In this document: positions 21,110-36,300 of the stretch, in pieces
How the letters are laid out: every line of letters starts with the position of its first letter
Position numbering within the stretch: the stretch's first letter is position 1
Source: Metridium senile
Taxonomy: Eukaryota; Cnidaria; Anthozoa; Actiniaria; Metridiidae
DNA: 64,000 nt
Direction of reading: 5' to 3'
Assembly (NCBI GenBank): GCA_949775045.1
Contig: OX459110.1
Span: 11,441,741 to 11,505,740 of the forward strand
Notes under the pieces: generated by a model
The model's input: the letters and a program-made list of their open reading frames with translations, nothing else
What the model was told of the DNA's origin: nothing
Databases searched by the model: none
Made by a program: the position numbers and the translations under genes

Positions 21110-21814
21110 ATTCACATAAAAGATCAACAATTTTTACTGTTTTGTTCTTACGTACACTTGCTTTATTATGAAAAGTTAGCCAATGTTAATATATTTAATA
21201 TTACACTTCAAAATATTTTAGTACCATTTGCGTTGCTATTGGCTACGAAAATGACGTAAAACAACCAGTTTTCAGCAGGTTAAACAGGTTTGTAAACACC
21301 ATAAAAGGGCAACTGGTATTGTTGATTGGTCAAAAAGTAAACAATTCAAATCAAATCAAATTATATTAAATTTTCTTTACAAATCAGGGAACAAACATAG
21401 AGAGACTGTACTTTGATAGTATTAATACTGTGCGTCTCGCCGTACCGTAGTCACTTAAAAAACATTTGATGAATTTTGACATTATTTTGACAGTAAATCA
21501 CTAGGTTGAATTGAACACTTAAACCCTTCTACCAATTAAAAACCAGCAAGAAATGATGATGTAACCATATGAATTATGGATTAAACACAAATATATTTCC
21601 ATCCGACCTGTCTCGAAGGGTTTTTTTACCATTTGGGCGCTTATCCAATCTCAGCCAATCAAAACGCAGGATTCGCCTGCGAAGCGCTTCAATTAAGTTA
21701 AGAAGAAAGGGGAATTGTGCTCCTTCACCCGATACACCAACCCCTTATAATTATGAGTGGGGTGGTTGAAGTGCGCGCCTAAACTAACGGCCCGTGTATT
21801 ATAGTTCATTAAAA
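21110..21814. other. No recognised feature
   Basis: AT-rich intergenic DNA. A 66-codon ORF near 21.6 kb has no supporting context. Confidence 0.4.
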
Positions 21815-22690
21815 TGCGTTATGTTAGATTAGCACACATTACATAGTAAATGGTAGCCCATTGTAAAACGCATGGAGACGGTGTCAAATGTAAATAAGCA
21901 CATGCTTAGTAAATGATAGTTACTTGTAAAGCGCATTGGACGATGTGAAATGCGCTATGTAAGCACATATTACCATAGTTAATATGATATTACATATTAC
22001 ATAGTAAATAATGATTAATTGCAAAGCGCGTGGAAATGATAGAGTGATTTTCACATGACCGTTAAAGAATAGGCAAACTAATCTTTAACACTAGTATTAA
22101 ACCGACTTAACCCATTGTTTCTTTTGTTGTTTATCAACTACCACAAACTAAATGGTCTATTTTCTTGCACGGTCATATGAAAATCACTCTGTGAAATGCG
22201 CTATATATTATATAAGCATACATAACATAGTGAAGGGCATTTACAAAACGATGTAACATTTGCGCTATATATAATCACAAATTATATTAAATCCCGCCTA
22301 CCCCCATCCTGCAGTCTTTTAGGCGTCTGATCAGCACACATTACATGTACATAGTAAATGATAGTTCATTGTAAAGCGAGTGGGGATGATATGAAATAGG
22401 CTTTAGAAGCACATATTACATACTAGTAAATAATAGCTAATTGTAAAACGATTTGAAATGATGTGAAATGCGCTATATAAAACACACATAAATAGTAAAT
22501 TATATATTAAGAAAGTGATGACGAGAAGCCATTTTTTAAACATGTTTACTAAATTATATAGTTAAATGTATAACGCATCGAGAAAATGTGGAATGCGCTA
22601 AATATATAAGCGCACATTACATAGTAAATGATAGTTAATTGTAAGGGCCATTTCAAAAGACGACGTCATGTTTGCGCTATATATAATCCT
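21815..22690. repeat. Degenerate tandem array, unit about 70-80 bp
   Basis: Repeated landmarks are ACATAGTAAATGATAGTTA, TTGTAAAGCG, and GAAATGCGCTATATAAGCACA. About ten diverged copies are present, interrupted by a separate inverted-repeat element at 22041-22190. A C-tract follows at 22707-22722. Confidence 0.7.
22041..22190. mobile_element. MITE inserted in the tandem array
   Basis: Ends are AGAGTGATTTTCACATGACCG and, inverted, CGGTCATATGAAAATCACTCT (21 bp with one mismatch). Length 150 bp, non-coding. The array continues on both sides, so the element is younger than the array. Confidence 0.75.
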
Positions 22691-22837
22691 CCTATTAAAT
22701 TCCTCCTATCCCCCCCCCCCCCTCCCCTGTGGTCTATTAGTCTCTTTCAAGTTTATAGCAACCGTACGTGTATGTAATCTGACAAGAGACACTGACAGTA
22801 CACAAGTAAAATAAACAAACAGTCGCGTTTCCCTAAA

Positions 22838-22843
22838 TTTTAT
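22838..22843 (-). terminator. Possible polyadenylation signal of the LamG gene
   Basis: AATAAA on the - strand lies about 395 bases after the stop codon at 23239. No nearer canonical signal was noticed. Confidence 0.3.
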
Positions 22844-23238
22844 TTTTTGTAAGTAACTATACTAAACCCCCTTTGAAAGTGACAAATAAATTTACATTAA
22901 TGCAATCGATAATTGATTGGTCTAATCGATAATGTTTCGTCTATGAATCGCTAGCTATGTAAGTCAGTCTGTACATAAGAACAATGATAGTTCTTTCTTC
23001 GGAATGCGGGCATTCGTCTTATAGCGAAAAAAATACAGATTTACAAATAATCCGAAGATCGACATTTACAAGTTTGTTTTGTACGCTGTGCCGGGGCGTT
23101 AGCATCCATTGATACAATGGGCTCTAAAAACACGCCTCTCTCTCTTCACATACAAAAAGCTATGACCTCGATTCTTAATTTAAGAACAGTCTTTACAAGA
23201 TCGAACGTTCTCGAACGACCAAGATGGTTCTAGAAGAT

Positions 23239-26964
<3,726 letters not shown>

Positions 26965-28841
26965 CTTGACTGAACACAAGAGGAAAGAAATCAGTGGATA
27001 TCATAGAAATCATAAGCAATGAGGAAGTACAATATAGTTATACTGAGTACCTCTTTTTGATAAAATCATTTAGGACTTAAAACAATTCAGTTTGCAATAT
27101 AAAATGAATGATTGCAGCGACTCGAGGGTACAAACTGATCAGCCAAGATAATGAAAATCACAAGAAAGCAGGTAGCACTGGCCAAGAGAACACTGGGATA
27201 AAATGACCACCTCCTTTCATTGTGATCCTCTAAGATTAAAATATCGTTTCCAACTTGAAATATATATTTTTTAGCTTCCTTGACATAAGATGATAATTAT
27301 TTTACGATCCTCAAAACGTTTTCCGAGGCAAAGACGGCAGAGCTTATTATCAAGTCATCGGTAATCAATCTAAGGACTCCAATCTTTGCCTGAACAACTT
27401 TTAAATCAAGATCTCGAGGTTTAAATTAAGTTAATAAGTTAGAAGAGGAAATCAAAGGGAATATTAAACTTACCCAAGTGTTTGAAAAACACGTTTAAAA
27501 ATCGAGAAAGCCGTAAGTGACTTTCCGAAGTTACTGTAGGACGTTATTGACGTGCTCACTCAGTAAGTCTTATTTCATGGGTTGACACATTCCTATGCTA
27601 TGATCCATGGTACTACCAGGTAGGTACCAGTCCACTAACGTCTAATATCGACAAAACTTCAAAAACACATTTTCAAATAGCGACGCTTCAAATCCTAGAA
27701 AAGGAGCAACTTTTTCAACACTTTTTTTAAAAAACGCGGATATTTTGGTGAATAATGTTTTTAATTAAGGGGAAAAGGTTATTTGTAGGTTGATTTTGAT
27801 CAGTTTTTCAGTAAATAAAGTTCACCGTCGGCACCTGCTGGAATCAAATCTATCCTAAGACGGTCGTTTAGGTTCATTAAACTCTTAAGATAAATAAGTT
27901 CTCTCGAGTGGACTTTATTATCGAAATGAGCCAAGCTTTAGTGAATTAAACCACTCAAAAAACTGGCTAATTGGGTTAAATTGCGAAGTTTTTTTTAATA
28001 GAGGAACTAGTTCAAAAGGTTTCCAAGATGAAGTCGTCGTTCGGAGATGTTTTGTCAAAAATGGCGGACATCAAATATTCATGATCATGGTGGTCGTTGT
28101 GTTCTTGTTAAAACATAGGGAAAAGGTCAAATAAAAAAATACTTAGCAAACGCTCTTACGACAATGGCATCGTGTTAAAGGTGTTGGGGGCCAATTAATC
28201 AGACCAAAGCCCGTGATAGGGTTGCAAACCATTTTCTGCGGACAAAAATGGCGGGAAAATGGTAAAACAATAGCGCTTCAAAGATCAATCAACACGCGCC
28301 GCACAAGGAAAAGCGGTTATCTACGAAAGTTTATGGAAAAAAAAAAAAAAAAAAATAAGGATCCACGAGTTAATATACCTCCCATTTCTGACGCGAGCTG
28401 AACAAGTTACTTTAATTGATAAAAATGTTGTAATTCACGAGTTAACAAAATATGCTTACTGCCTGCATCATGACAATAATCATTTCCAAAGTGCATGATA
28501 TAAGAAAGGCAAAAAACGTCATATCACTAGTAAAGTGAGTTTTGATTAGAAACAAATAAAGTCAAAATATATGCTAGGCATTTTGGAAGCAAAGAAAATG
28601 AAATAGAAAATGGTTTTGCCGGCTAGATGATTAAATGAGCAAAATCCGAAGACAAGTATATTAGATCCACCTTCATTACAGTCTACTCGTCGCCTGATGA
28701 AGACTAGCAGTAGCTGTCCAAACGTTGCAGTCTAGCCTATGTACAGCTGCCTTCGTGTGACAAATGAACATCATATTATTTAAAGGAATTATTATCATAT
28801 ATTTACTAATACTGGTAAGAAAAATAACAAACATGTGACCT
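26965..28841. other. Intergenic upstream of the LamG gene
   Basis: No further gene is supported. Three ATGGCGG-containing spots (28063, 28248 and, farther on, 29848 on the - strand) are YY1-like. A decayed hammerhead-type motif lies at 28683-28732. An A-run is at 28337-28355. Confidence 0.4.
28683..28732 (+). ncRNA. Decayed hammerhead motif, same stem II as the 3.4 kb copy
   Basis: CTGATGA is intact, followed by the GACTAGCAGTAGC hairpin, but the second core block reads CAAA instead of GAAA and the cleavage triplet is GTT. Only weak stem I pairing is possible. Probably inactive, but clearly from the same family as 3405-3457 (-). Confidence 0.5.
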
Positions 28842-28874
28842 AGCTGATGTCTAGTCCAAAGCCTTCATTACATT

Positions 28875-29855
28875 CCTGAAATAGAAGATAGTATAATATT
28901 AATGTCTTATTGTAGTAGATAAAATTATTAGGCCAGAACACAAGAACACAAACAGGGATGAGGGAGGGAGGATGGGAGGGAGAAAAGGAGAGAGGGAGGA
29001 AGCAGGGAAGCTACAAAGGAAATAAGGGATAAATAAAGGAAAGAAGTAGCAAGGAAGGGAGGAAGGGAGCTACAGAAGAAGAAAGGATGGAAGAAGACAC
29101 GGAGCTAGGGAGCTAAGGAGCTAGGGACGAAGCCAGAAAGGAAGAAAGAAATGTAGGAAGTGAGGAAGGAAAGTATAGAGGAAGAAATGATGGAAGGAAA
29201 AAAGGGAGATAAGGAGGAAGCCAGAAAGAGAGGAACAGGGTAGGAAGGCAGGAAGGAATGAAGAAAGGAAGCAAGGAGAATGATAGAACAAAATAGGAAG
29301 GTAAGGAAAGATAGAGGAGGGAGAGGAGGACAGACAGAAGAGATGGAGGAAGAAACAAAGGAAGGGGCAAGGACATGTAGGGACATGCAGGGAAGGGGGA
29401 AAGAAGATAGTCAGTAAAGAGATATAGAATATAAAACAGGGAATTGTAGAAGTAAGAAATGGGAACAGAGGGGATAAATATAAGGTTAGTGTTAACACAG
29501 GAAACCCACACAATACAGTATCACAAAGTCAAAATCTATCGAATTCATCTCATACATATTGAAAACAATAATGTTCAAATATGTCAAATGACTTCAGTGC
29601 TATGAACATTTTTTGTTTAAATGATATAGTGAAAACGTCTGCTGTGCAGTGTATCCGGGAGTGTATAACCTGAGGTATTTGTGTGTAAGTGAATTATTTT
29701 ACCGCAAATGTATATATTTTAAAAACATATTAAAAAAGAAAATTTTAAATAGAATATAAACGTACTTACCCGACCATAATCTGCTTCAAATAGTCGCTAT
29801 TTGTTGTGTAAATGAAGTAAAATTGTAAGCGTACGAAATCGCCGCCATCTTGAAA
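28875..29855 (-). other. Possible non-coding or leader exon pair starting at a YY1-type site
   Basis: On the - strand AAGATGGCGGCG (about 29850) is a canonical YY1-type start element. A strong donor, CGG|GTAAGTACG, ends a candidate exon at 29770, and a good acceptor (TCTTCTATTTCAG) precedes 28875. The only ORFs are a 20-codon one from the YY1 ATG and a 10-codon spliced one. This could be a 5' leader, a small RNA host or noise. The presumed intron contains the purine tract. Confidence 0.22.
28955..29410 (+). repeat. Long polypurine tract (GGAA/GGGA-rich)
   Basis: About 450 bases are overwhelmingly A and G on the + strand, with units such as GGAAGGAAGG and GAGGGAGGA. The Ser/Pro/Leu-rich - strand ORFs over it are products of the polypyrimidine complement. 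Such mirror-rich tracts can form triplex DNA. Confidence 0.85.
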
Positions 29856-30101
29856 AAAATCTGGATTTCACAATTTCTTTAAAATATGCAAAAGGAACTT
29901 TAAATAGAAATAGAAACATTACCGGTGCTTAATTTGTGTCTTAAAATATGTTTTTCTGCAATAAAAATTAACTTAAATTATAAAATAGATGTAAACGAAT
30001 GTTTTGAAGTCAGAACCATGAAAAACGTGTGCAAACCAGTGAAGCGAATGAACGATGAAAACAAAACAATACGGATTTTAGCACCAGTTTATTCAGTATT
30101 T

Positions 30102-30173
30102 GGCTCAGTGGTCTAGTGGTATGATTCTCGCTTCGGGTGCGAGAGGTCAGGGGTTCGATTCCCCTCTGAGCCC
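30102..30173 (+). tRNA. tRNA-Pro (anticodon CGG)
   Basis: Full cloverleaf: acceptor stem GGCTCAG/CTGAGCC with discriminator C, A box TGGTCTAGTGG, anticodon arm CTCGCTTCGGGTGCGAG (anticodon CGG), and B box GGTTCGATTCC. T-runs follow from 30187. No intron. Confidence 0.94.
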
Positions 30174-30294
30174 TAATTTTCTGTATTTCTTCTTTTTTCT
30201 CTCAAAAGTTTGATATTCTGGTATTTTTAACTGCCAAAATAATAAGCAAGTGCTGTTGTTATAATAAAAGGACTTATTTTTTTTATGTTAATAT

Positions 30295-30494
30295 CACAGG
30301 TAGCCCAAGCAATTCACTTTCAGTAGAGATATGGGAGGAAAAAAATCGTATTTTTTATGGAAATATTTGAATATTTGATTTGAACATATTTCAATCCTGT
30401 GTTGTTGTTAAATTTATTTGGTGTCATTCTGGGTAGTTTTTGAACGTTTTAGAGCATTTTTTTCTGTAAAAGTGAATTGCTTGGGCTGCCTGTG
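30295..30494. mobile_element. CACAGG-type MITE between the tRNA-Pro genes
   Basis: Ends CACAGGTAGCCCAAGCAATT and, inverted, AATTGCTTGGGCTGCCTGTG. It has the same terminal motif as the elements at 45949 and 46955. The flanking 7-mers do not match here, so the target duplication has decayed. Confidence 0.75.
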
Positions 30495-30799
30495 CTTGTA
30501 TATGTAAATTTTTATTAATTCTAAGTTTATTCTAAATTTTGATTTTTTTTTAAATAATTTTAGAGGGCCATTAGATAATTATTTTGTTTTTAATTATTCC
30601 GTGTAACCCTCTGTTAGATAAAGAGTTTATTATATTATTTATATACTAAGTTTAACAAATAAAACGAATTGCTTAAGAAATACTCCTAAAAAGATAAAAG
30701 AAGGAAGAATTTTACAAAGAAAAATCCCTACAACTAAAAAAAATGTATAGTAAAAAATGTTAGTGGTAAACGGTAAAAACAAAAAATAAAAAAAGGTTA

Positions 30800-30871
30800 G
30801 GGCTCAGAGGGGAATCGAACCCCTGGCCTCTCGCACCCAAAGCGAGAATCATACCACTAGACCACTGAGCC
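30800..30871 (-). tRNA. tRNA-Pro (anticodon TGG)
   Basis: The - strand folds like the gene at 30102, with anticodon arm CTCGCTTTGGGTGCGAG (anticodon TGG). The acceptor stem and B box are identical to the CGG gene apart from a GGCC change in the variable/T-stem region. The two genes converge with 626 bases between them, so they probably arose by local inverted duplication followed by an anticodon change. Confidence 0.94.
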
Positions 30872-31658
30872 ATCCATAAAATTTAAAGGGAAAACTTAAT
30901 TACTTATTGCGTATTGCCTTATCAGATCTCTTTAGTAAAGCCTTTTCATTTCAAATTCTAAGTTAAAACCGTTTTAGAAATGTCTAAATAATTAAATTGA
31001 CAAAATACATCTCATAAAATCCATAAATGTCGGTAATTCGTTATGAAACAGAAGAGTAGTGCCCAGGCTCTTTCCCATGCAGTTGCTGCCACAGAAGTTT
31101 CAAATTTTCATGAAAAGAAAAAATTGTCTAATACAATCCTTTATTTAAAAAAATATATATTTAAATAAAAAATGTAAGAATATTAAAACATCAAAGCACT
31201 CATTTGTAAAATATATAAGTTATATTTTATTTAAAAAAATATATTTCTAGACAAATATCTATTTCTTTTGTAAATATATTTGTAACACAATCATTTTTAT
31301 TATGTTCTCTAAACTGTAACATCTAGTATACTATTTTTTGGTTCCTACATTTGTTACTTTTCAAAATGCTTCTTTGTACAAACAAACCATCAGTTAGATT
31401 AATTATTTATTTGTATTTATTATATCCCATTTTTTTAATTATATCAAAGTAAACGCAGTGAAAAAATGTTGTTACATGTATAGTTGTGTATTCCTTATTT
31501 AATCATTAATCAGTCTACAGTGAAATCACTTCAACCAGGGCCACTAAAACAAAATTATCCAATCAAAAATATGAACAATAGAATCTCTACAAATGTATGA
31601 CTATTAAGAATTCCCATTTAATGTGAATGGAATAGATAAAGATCAAATAACAAGCATT
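30872..31658. other. No recognised feature
   Basis: AT-rich DNA with no supported gene or element. Confidence 0.4.
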
Positions 31659-31852
31659 AGTATATACACAATTCACAACCTCATAAGAACGTCAATCTCA
31701 TTGGTTCGCTATCTCGGGATATTAGACCATATCTACCGCTGAAGCTTGTGCGTCTTGTCACGCTTTTCTAATATTATGCAATACATTTTTATTTTATTTA
31801 ATATTTTTTATTTCTTTATTTTTTTGTTCGGTTGTGAATTGTATATACTATT
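31659..31852. mobile_element. MITE with 21 bp inverted ends
   Basis: Left end GTATATACACAATTCACAACC; right end GGTTGTGAATTGTATATAC. The interior holds GGGATATTAGACC and an AT-rich tail. Length about 194 bp. Confidence 0.65.
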
Positions 31853-32048
31853 AAAAAATTCATGAATAATTAATGAGACATTTTCAAAAGAAATCATGAC
31901 CATGACGAGTGTTGTAAATCTGATACAACACTAGTGTTGTATATCCTGATTTGCATAAGTTTTAACTGGTAATTGTACGGCAAAATCTATTTTAATCTTG
32001 AAAATGTTGGTAAAATATGAAAGAGCTAACCTAGACATTTTTTAAGTA

Positions 32049-32152
32049 GTTTACAACATTCGCGTCCGTGTTGTATCGGCGATACAATCGCGCGCCTTCG
32101 GCTTGCGATTGTATCTGCCGATACAACACGGCCGCTCATGTTGTAAACACTA
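32049..32152. repeat. Hairpin-forming inverted repeat
   Basis: Arms of about 50 bp around a TTC centre at about 32098. The left has GTTTACAACATTCGCG, TGTTGTATCGGCGATACAAT; the right has the complement with a few mismatches. It is GC-richer than its surroundings. It could be a small element or a structured RNA if transcribed. Confidence 0.65.
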
Positions 32153-32289
32153 CAAACAATTATTCACCTCAGGCTAACTGGTTATCAGACAAATATTTAT
32201 AGACTATATAGACTGTAAGAATACTCTACAAGTTTTTTAGTTTGATCTTAAAAATATATACTTCAATGTTTCTTTTGGTGGCCCCTGGT

Positions 32290-32410
32290 AGAGCCGCACT
32301 GTTATTGTTAGCCTGCATGGTGGCTCTTAGGATTGGGTTTATTCATTCTACCCACCTCTCTCCCCGATCCCCAAGAGCTGCCACACAGGCTATGTTATTG
32401 TAAAAATTCA
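32290..32410. mobile_element. Small inverted-repeat element
   Basis: Arms of about 30 bp: TTATTGTTAGCCTGCATGG with GGCTCTTAGGAT on the left, and the inverted form AGAGCTGCCACACAGGCTATG on the right. Interior about 40 bp. Confidence 0.5.
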
Positions 32411-32689
32411 AACAACTGAATGACAACAACCGCAACAGGTTGGTTTAAAAGATTCAAGTATACAATATCAATATCATTTGTAGAGTATTGTGCTAAATGT
32501 TTCCTAAGAATACATGTAAAAGTCATAAATCTGTGAAATAACTAATACATACATTGTAACTATAGGCAATAAAATGAATTTTGTAAGACCCTAAAAATGA
32601 TGCTTACTATATCAAACTTTTAAACTTTAAGTACCATTTTTTTTTTACAGTTTTACATTTTTTTATCATTTTATTGTATACCTTCGATT

Positions 32690-32835
32690 TTGAACACCGC
32701 GACATAAGCATATATAAGCAACATATGCAGACTCAGTGAACCATTCCTTGAAAAGGTGTGAGAACAGACATGTGCTAGTAATGAGCAAGTCTCAACTGCA
32801 TATGTTGCTTATGCTTACCCGGTATGTCACTAGTG
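32690..32835. mobile_element. Small inverted-repeat element
   Basis: CGACATAAGCATATATAAGC and GCAACATATGCAG at the left match, inverted, CTGCATATGTTGC and TTATGCTTACCCGG at the right. Non-coding. Confidence 0.5.
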
Positions 32836-32993
32836 TGAACCGGGTTTTAGTTTCCATCTAACCATATAAACTATGTATGGCTCCAATCTTATCCACAGGT
32901 GTTTACAACATATTGGTAGTAGATGATAAAATAATATTTAGGTTGACAGATATGTAGTGTGCATTCTTTGTGTAATAATTACAGTGTATATCA

Positions 32994-33352
32994 GAGCATG
33001 AGGGGACTGGGGCTGAGTGCAAAAATTAATCTAATTAAAAAATGATCCCCATCACAAAATAAAACATACAAACATTAGTTTTATTATGTTTGGATAAATA
33101 CTTACTGAATTGTAAGCTTCTAAAACTCCCAAAAATAAGAGAGAATGTATGGGGTTTAAGGACAGCGTCCCCAAAAACCATACATTCTCTCTTACTTTTA
33201 CGATTTGTTTAAAGCCCATCAATCAGTTAGTATTTGCCCAATCATTCTAAAACGTGATAAACTTGATAATTTTAGTGTTGTCTTTCATATGATGGGTTTT
33301 GTTTCTTAATTAGATTTATATTTCTACACTTGTTCTCAGTCCCCTCATGAAT
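32994..33352. mobile_element. Inverted-repeat element with an inner hairpin
   Basis: Outer ends: GCATGAGGGGACTGGGGCTG and, inverted, CTCAGTCCCCTCATG. Inner arms at 33137-33160 and 33175-33203 (TAAGAGAGAATGTATGG and its complement) surround GGACAGCGTCCCC, itself a small hairpin. It lies about 45 bases beyond the zinc-finger gene stop and may contribute that gene's 3' end. Confidence 0.55.
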
Positions 33353-33395
33353 TCCAGAAAGGCGAATAGTGATCATTTACCCCTTATAAATATGA

Positions 33396-36300
33396 TTACA
33401 CAACTATTTCATGCTTAACATTCATATGCTTGCTTAAATCACTCTTGTATATAAATGATTCATCGCAAATCCGACATGGGATAATATGTTTCTCAATAAA
33501 GTGATCATGAAATGTTTCCAAAGATTTGAATGTCAGTCTGCATTTCTTGCATTTGACTCTTCCACGACAATGAATGCACAGTTTAGGAAGGTGCCGTAAG
33601 ATCTCTTGTTCTCCTAGCATCTTTGGTATCGTAAATGTTTTACTGCAGTTTTCACAGTTGTGGATCACAAAGCACTTGTGAGTGCTTAAGTGGATGGACA
33701 GACGGCCACTATTGAGGAAGATCTTTGGACATTCACTACACTTGATGCCATTGGTTGTAGTATGCTTTTGCCTGTGATGTCTGGCATCTCTCAAGCTGTT
33801 TATATGCACACCGCATGAATAGCAAGGCCTGAATGACTTGTTGTCTGTTTGAGTAGATGATTCTGTGAAACAAATTTTGACTGCAGGCTTTTTAACTGCA
33901 GGCTTTTTAACTGCTGGTTTTTTATCTTCCGTTTTTTCGCCCCCAAAGACTTTCACTGTATGAACCTGACTTTCTGAAATCTTTGCAAGAGCTCCTGCTG
34001 GCATTGGAAGACTGGGGCGAGGTGATTTTGCCACAACAACTAGCTGACTTACGTAAAACTCAATATTATTGTTAATAAGTTTGAAATCTCCAAAGTATAC
34101 TTTGGATCCTGCTACTGGAAGTTTCAATGGTTTGGGTAGTTGAACCGTGACAATGTTTTCTTTAAAAGGATGGTAAGTCATGGTATTTTCGTTGCTTTTT
34201 GAAAGTGCTGACAGACCCTTAGGCATAAGGCTGACCATCCCACGATCCCATTCAAATGATAGCACAAGTCTTCTGTGATTCTTGATATAACTGTTGCTCT
34301 GTACAACAATTGGTGGGTACTTGAAGACAAACACTTCTTCTTGTTTATAGGGAATGGTAGTATTCAAGATCTTAGCAATGACTTGTCGCTCACTATACAT
34401 AGGAACTGCAAGGAAAGAACAAGCACCATTCTCCATCTCAACACAAACAGGAACAAGTTTATGAAAGTTGCTCAAAGAGGTTGAGTTACCACCATTACTT
34501 GAGGTAACAATTCGCCAAGATAAATCTACAAAACTTGCATGGACTTCAGTTAGGCTTTCAGGGCAGTTGTGATGATGTGGCAGCAGAACAACTCTCTCAT
34601 TTACAGGTTGAACATATTTAACACTTGAGTTCACTTGTTCTACATCAGCTTGGGTGTATTCAATATTTACAGGGGATACTTCTTTCACAAATTCATTAGG
34701 ATTTTCATCAGCTGAAGTGTAGGATTCTTCAGAAGCAGTTGATGTCCTGGAAGAGGTGCTCTCCATAGGAGATGAACAGGTGGAACTCACTGGTGAGTTG
34801 GAGTAACTAGACTTGGGATATTCCAAGACAATATTTGATTCAATATCTTTAAGCCGATTCTTTTTCTGGATGTCTAGTTCACCGAGCACATCAATTAACC
34901 AAGCGGCTGTCTGCACAGACAAGTCCCCAATAACTGATTGTTTGCCAGTTGAGTCTTTCAAAGCCTCAGCTATTGCATCAACGTTTTTCACAGTTTCATT
35001 ACATTTAGATAATGATGATTTGGTATTTTTGTGAGTAAAAAACACGGCTCCGGATGAAAGATTGCCATCTGAGACAAACTTAATGGTTGGTGTTGGAAGA
35101 TCATCACACCAATCATCGGTCATCTTGTTGGATTGATCACTAAGTGTAGATGGTGAAGGAGGCTGAGATGGTATCACAGGAAGACTAACCATTGTCGGCA
35201 GGTCATTTGGTAACAGAAATTTCCTTGGTCTACTCGTTGGCTTTCTGATGGTAGTATGACACTTTTTTCTGGTGGTAGTATGACACTCTGTAGAAGTTCC
35301 AACCGAAGAAGTTCTCTTGTTAGTTGGCAAAATGTCTCTGGGAACAGCAATTTCGCTTGATTCTTTCAGCATGCTGTCATTTAAAGACATGGCAGCTGAG
35401 GATGTACATGTAGCTTGACTTACTCTGTTTGAACATGAAGGTAAAGATGGTAGAGTGTGTTCTAACAAGCTGAAACGTTGTTGAATCCCAACACTCATTT
35501 CTTCAGATGTTTTTGAAGGGAGGGTATCATGAGCAATGTTTTTTCTTTTCATGGGTCTTCCTCTTCCTCTTTTAATTTTAAGTTTGGTACTTCCTTCAGT
35601 GTCATTAGATGCATCTTCCACTAATTCTGATATTAAAGAGGGATTATCAACAGTATCATTGTGGTGCTCTTCAGAACCTAACACATCTACTACCACTGTT
35701 TCATCAGAATTATCACCTATAATGCCATTGTCATTTAAAGAACTTGCTAAAAACTCTGCTTTATCTACAGAACATTCAGTGGTGACATCATTTTTAGTTC
35801 CTGATTCTACCACATTTGTTGAAAGATCTTTTGATGTTTGTGTCTCTACAGAGCAATCATTTGAGACTTCATTATTATTTTCAGAAACAACAGGAGCCTC
35901 CATTGACTTTTTTTGCAGCAACCAAGGCATTTGCTTTCGAGGTCTACCTCTTCCTCGTTTCGGTCTGTCTTTTGCTTTTTTCTTCTTCCTCTTCTTCTTT
36001 GGAGGTTTCTTCTCTGTATCTGGCATCTCAAAATGAAAAACTTTAAGAGTAGTGACCTTACCGCTTCTCAATATGTGGTTATTAACAACTATTCTTGATC
36101 TATTCTCTCCCTTCACAACATCGTTATCATGAACTTCTAGTTCCTTTCTAAGGTCTTTGCTTTCTGTTGTCATGACAACATCATGTGTTTCTATAGGTGT
36201 TGGTGCAGTCGTTGTCATAGACACTGTCATAATGCCATTTTGTGGTGCAACTGGACAATTCTGTGTTGCCATAGAAACTGTTGTTGGAACATTCTCTGTT

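Noticed and set aside
29105..29513. Leu/Pro/Ser-rich - strand ORFs of 93-132 codons
   Set aside because: Read from the polypyrimidine complement of the purine tract, with three overlapping frames open at once.
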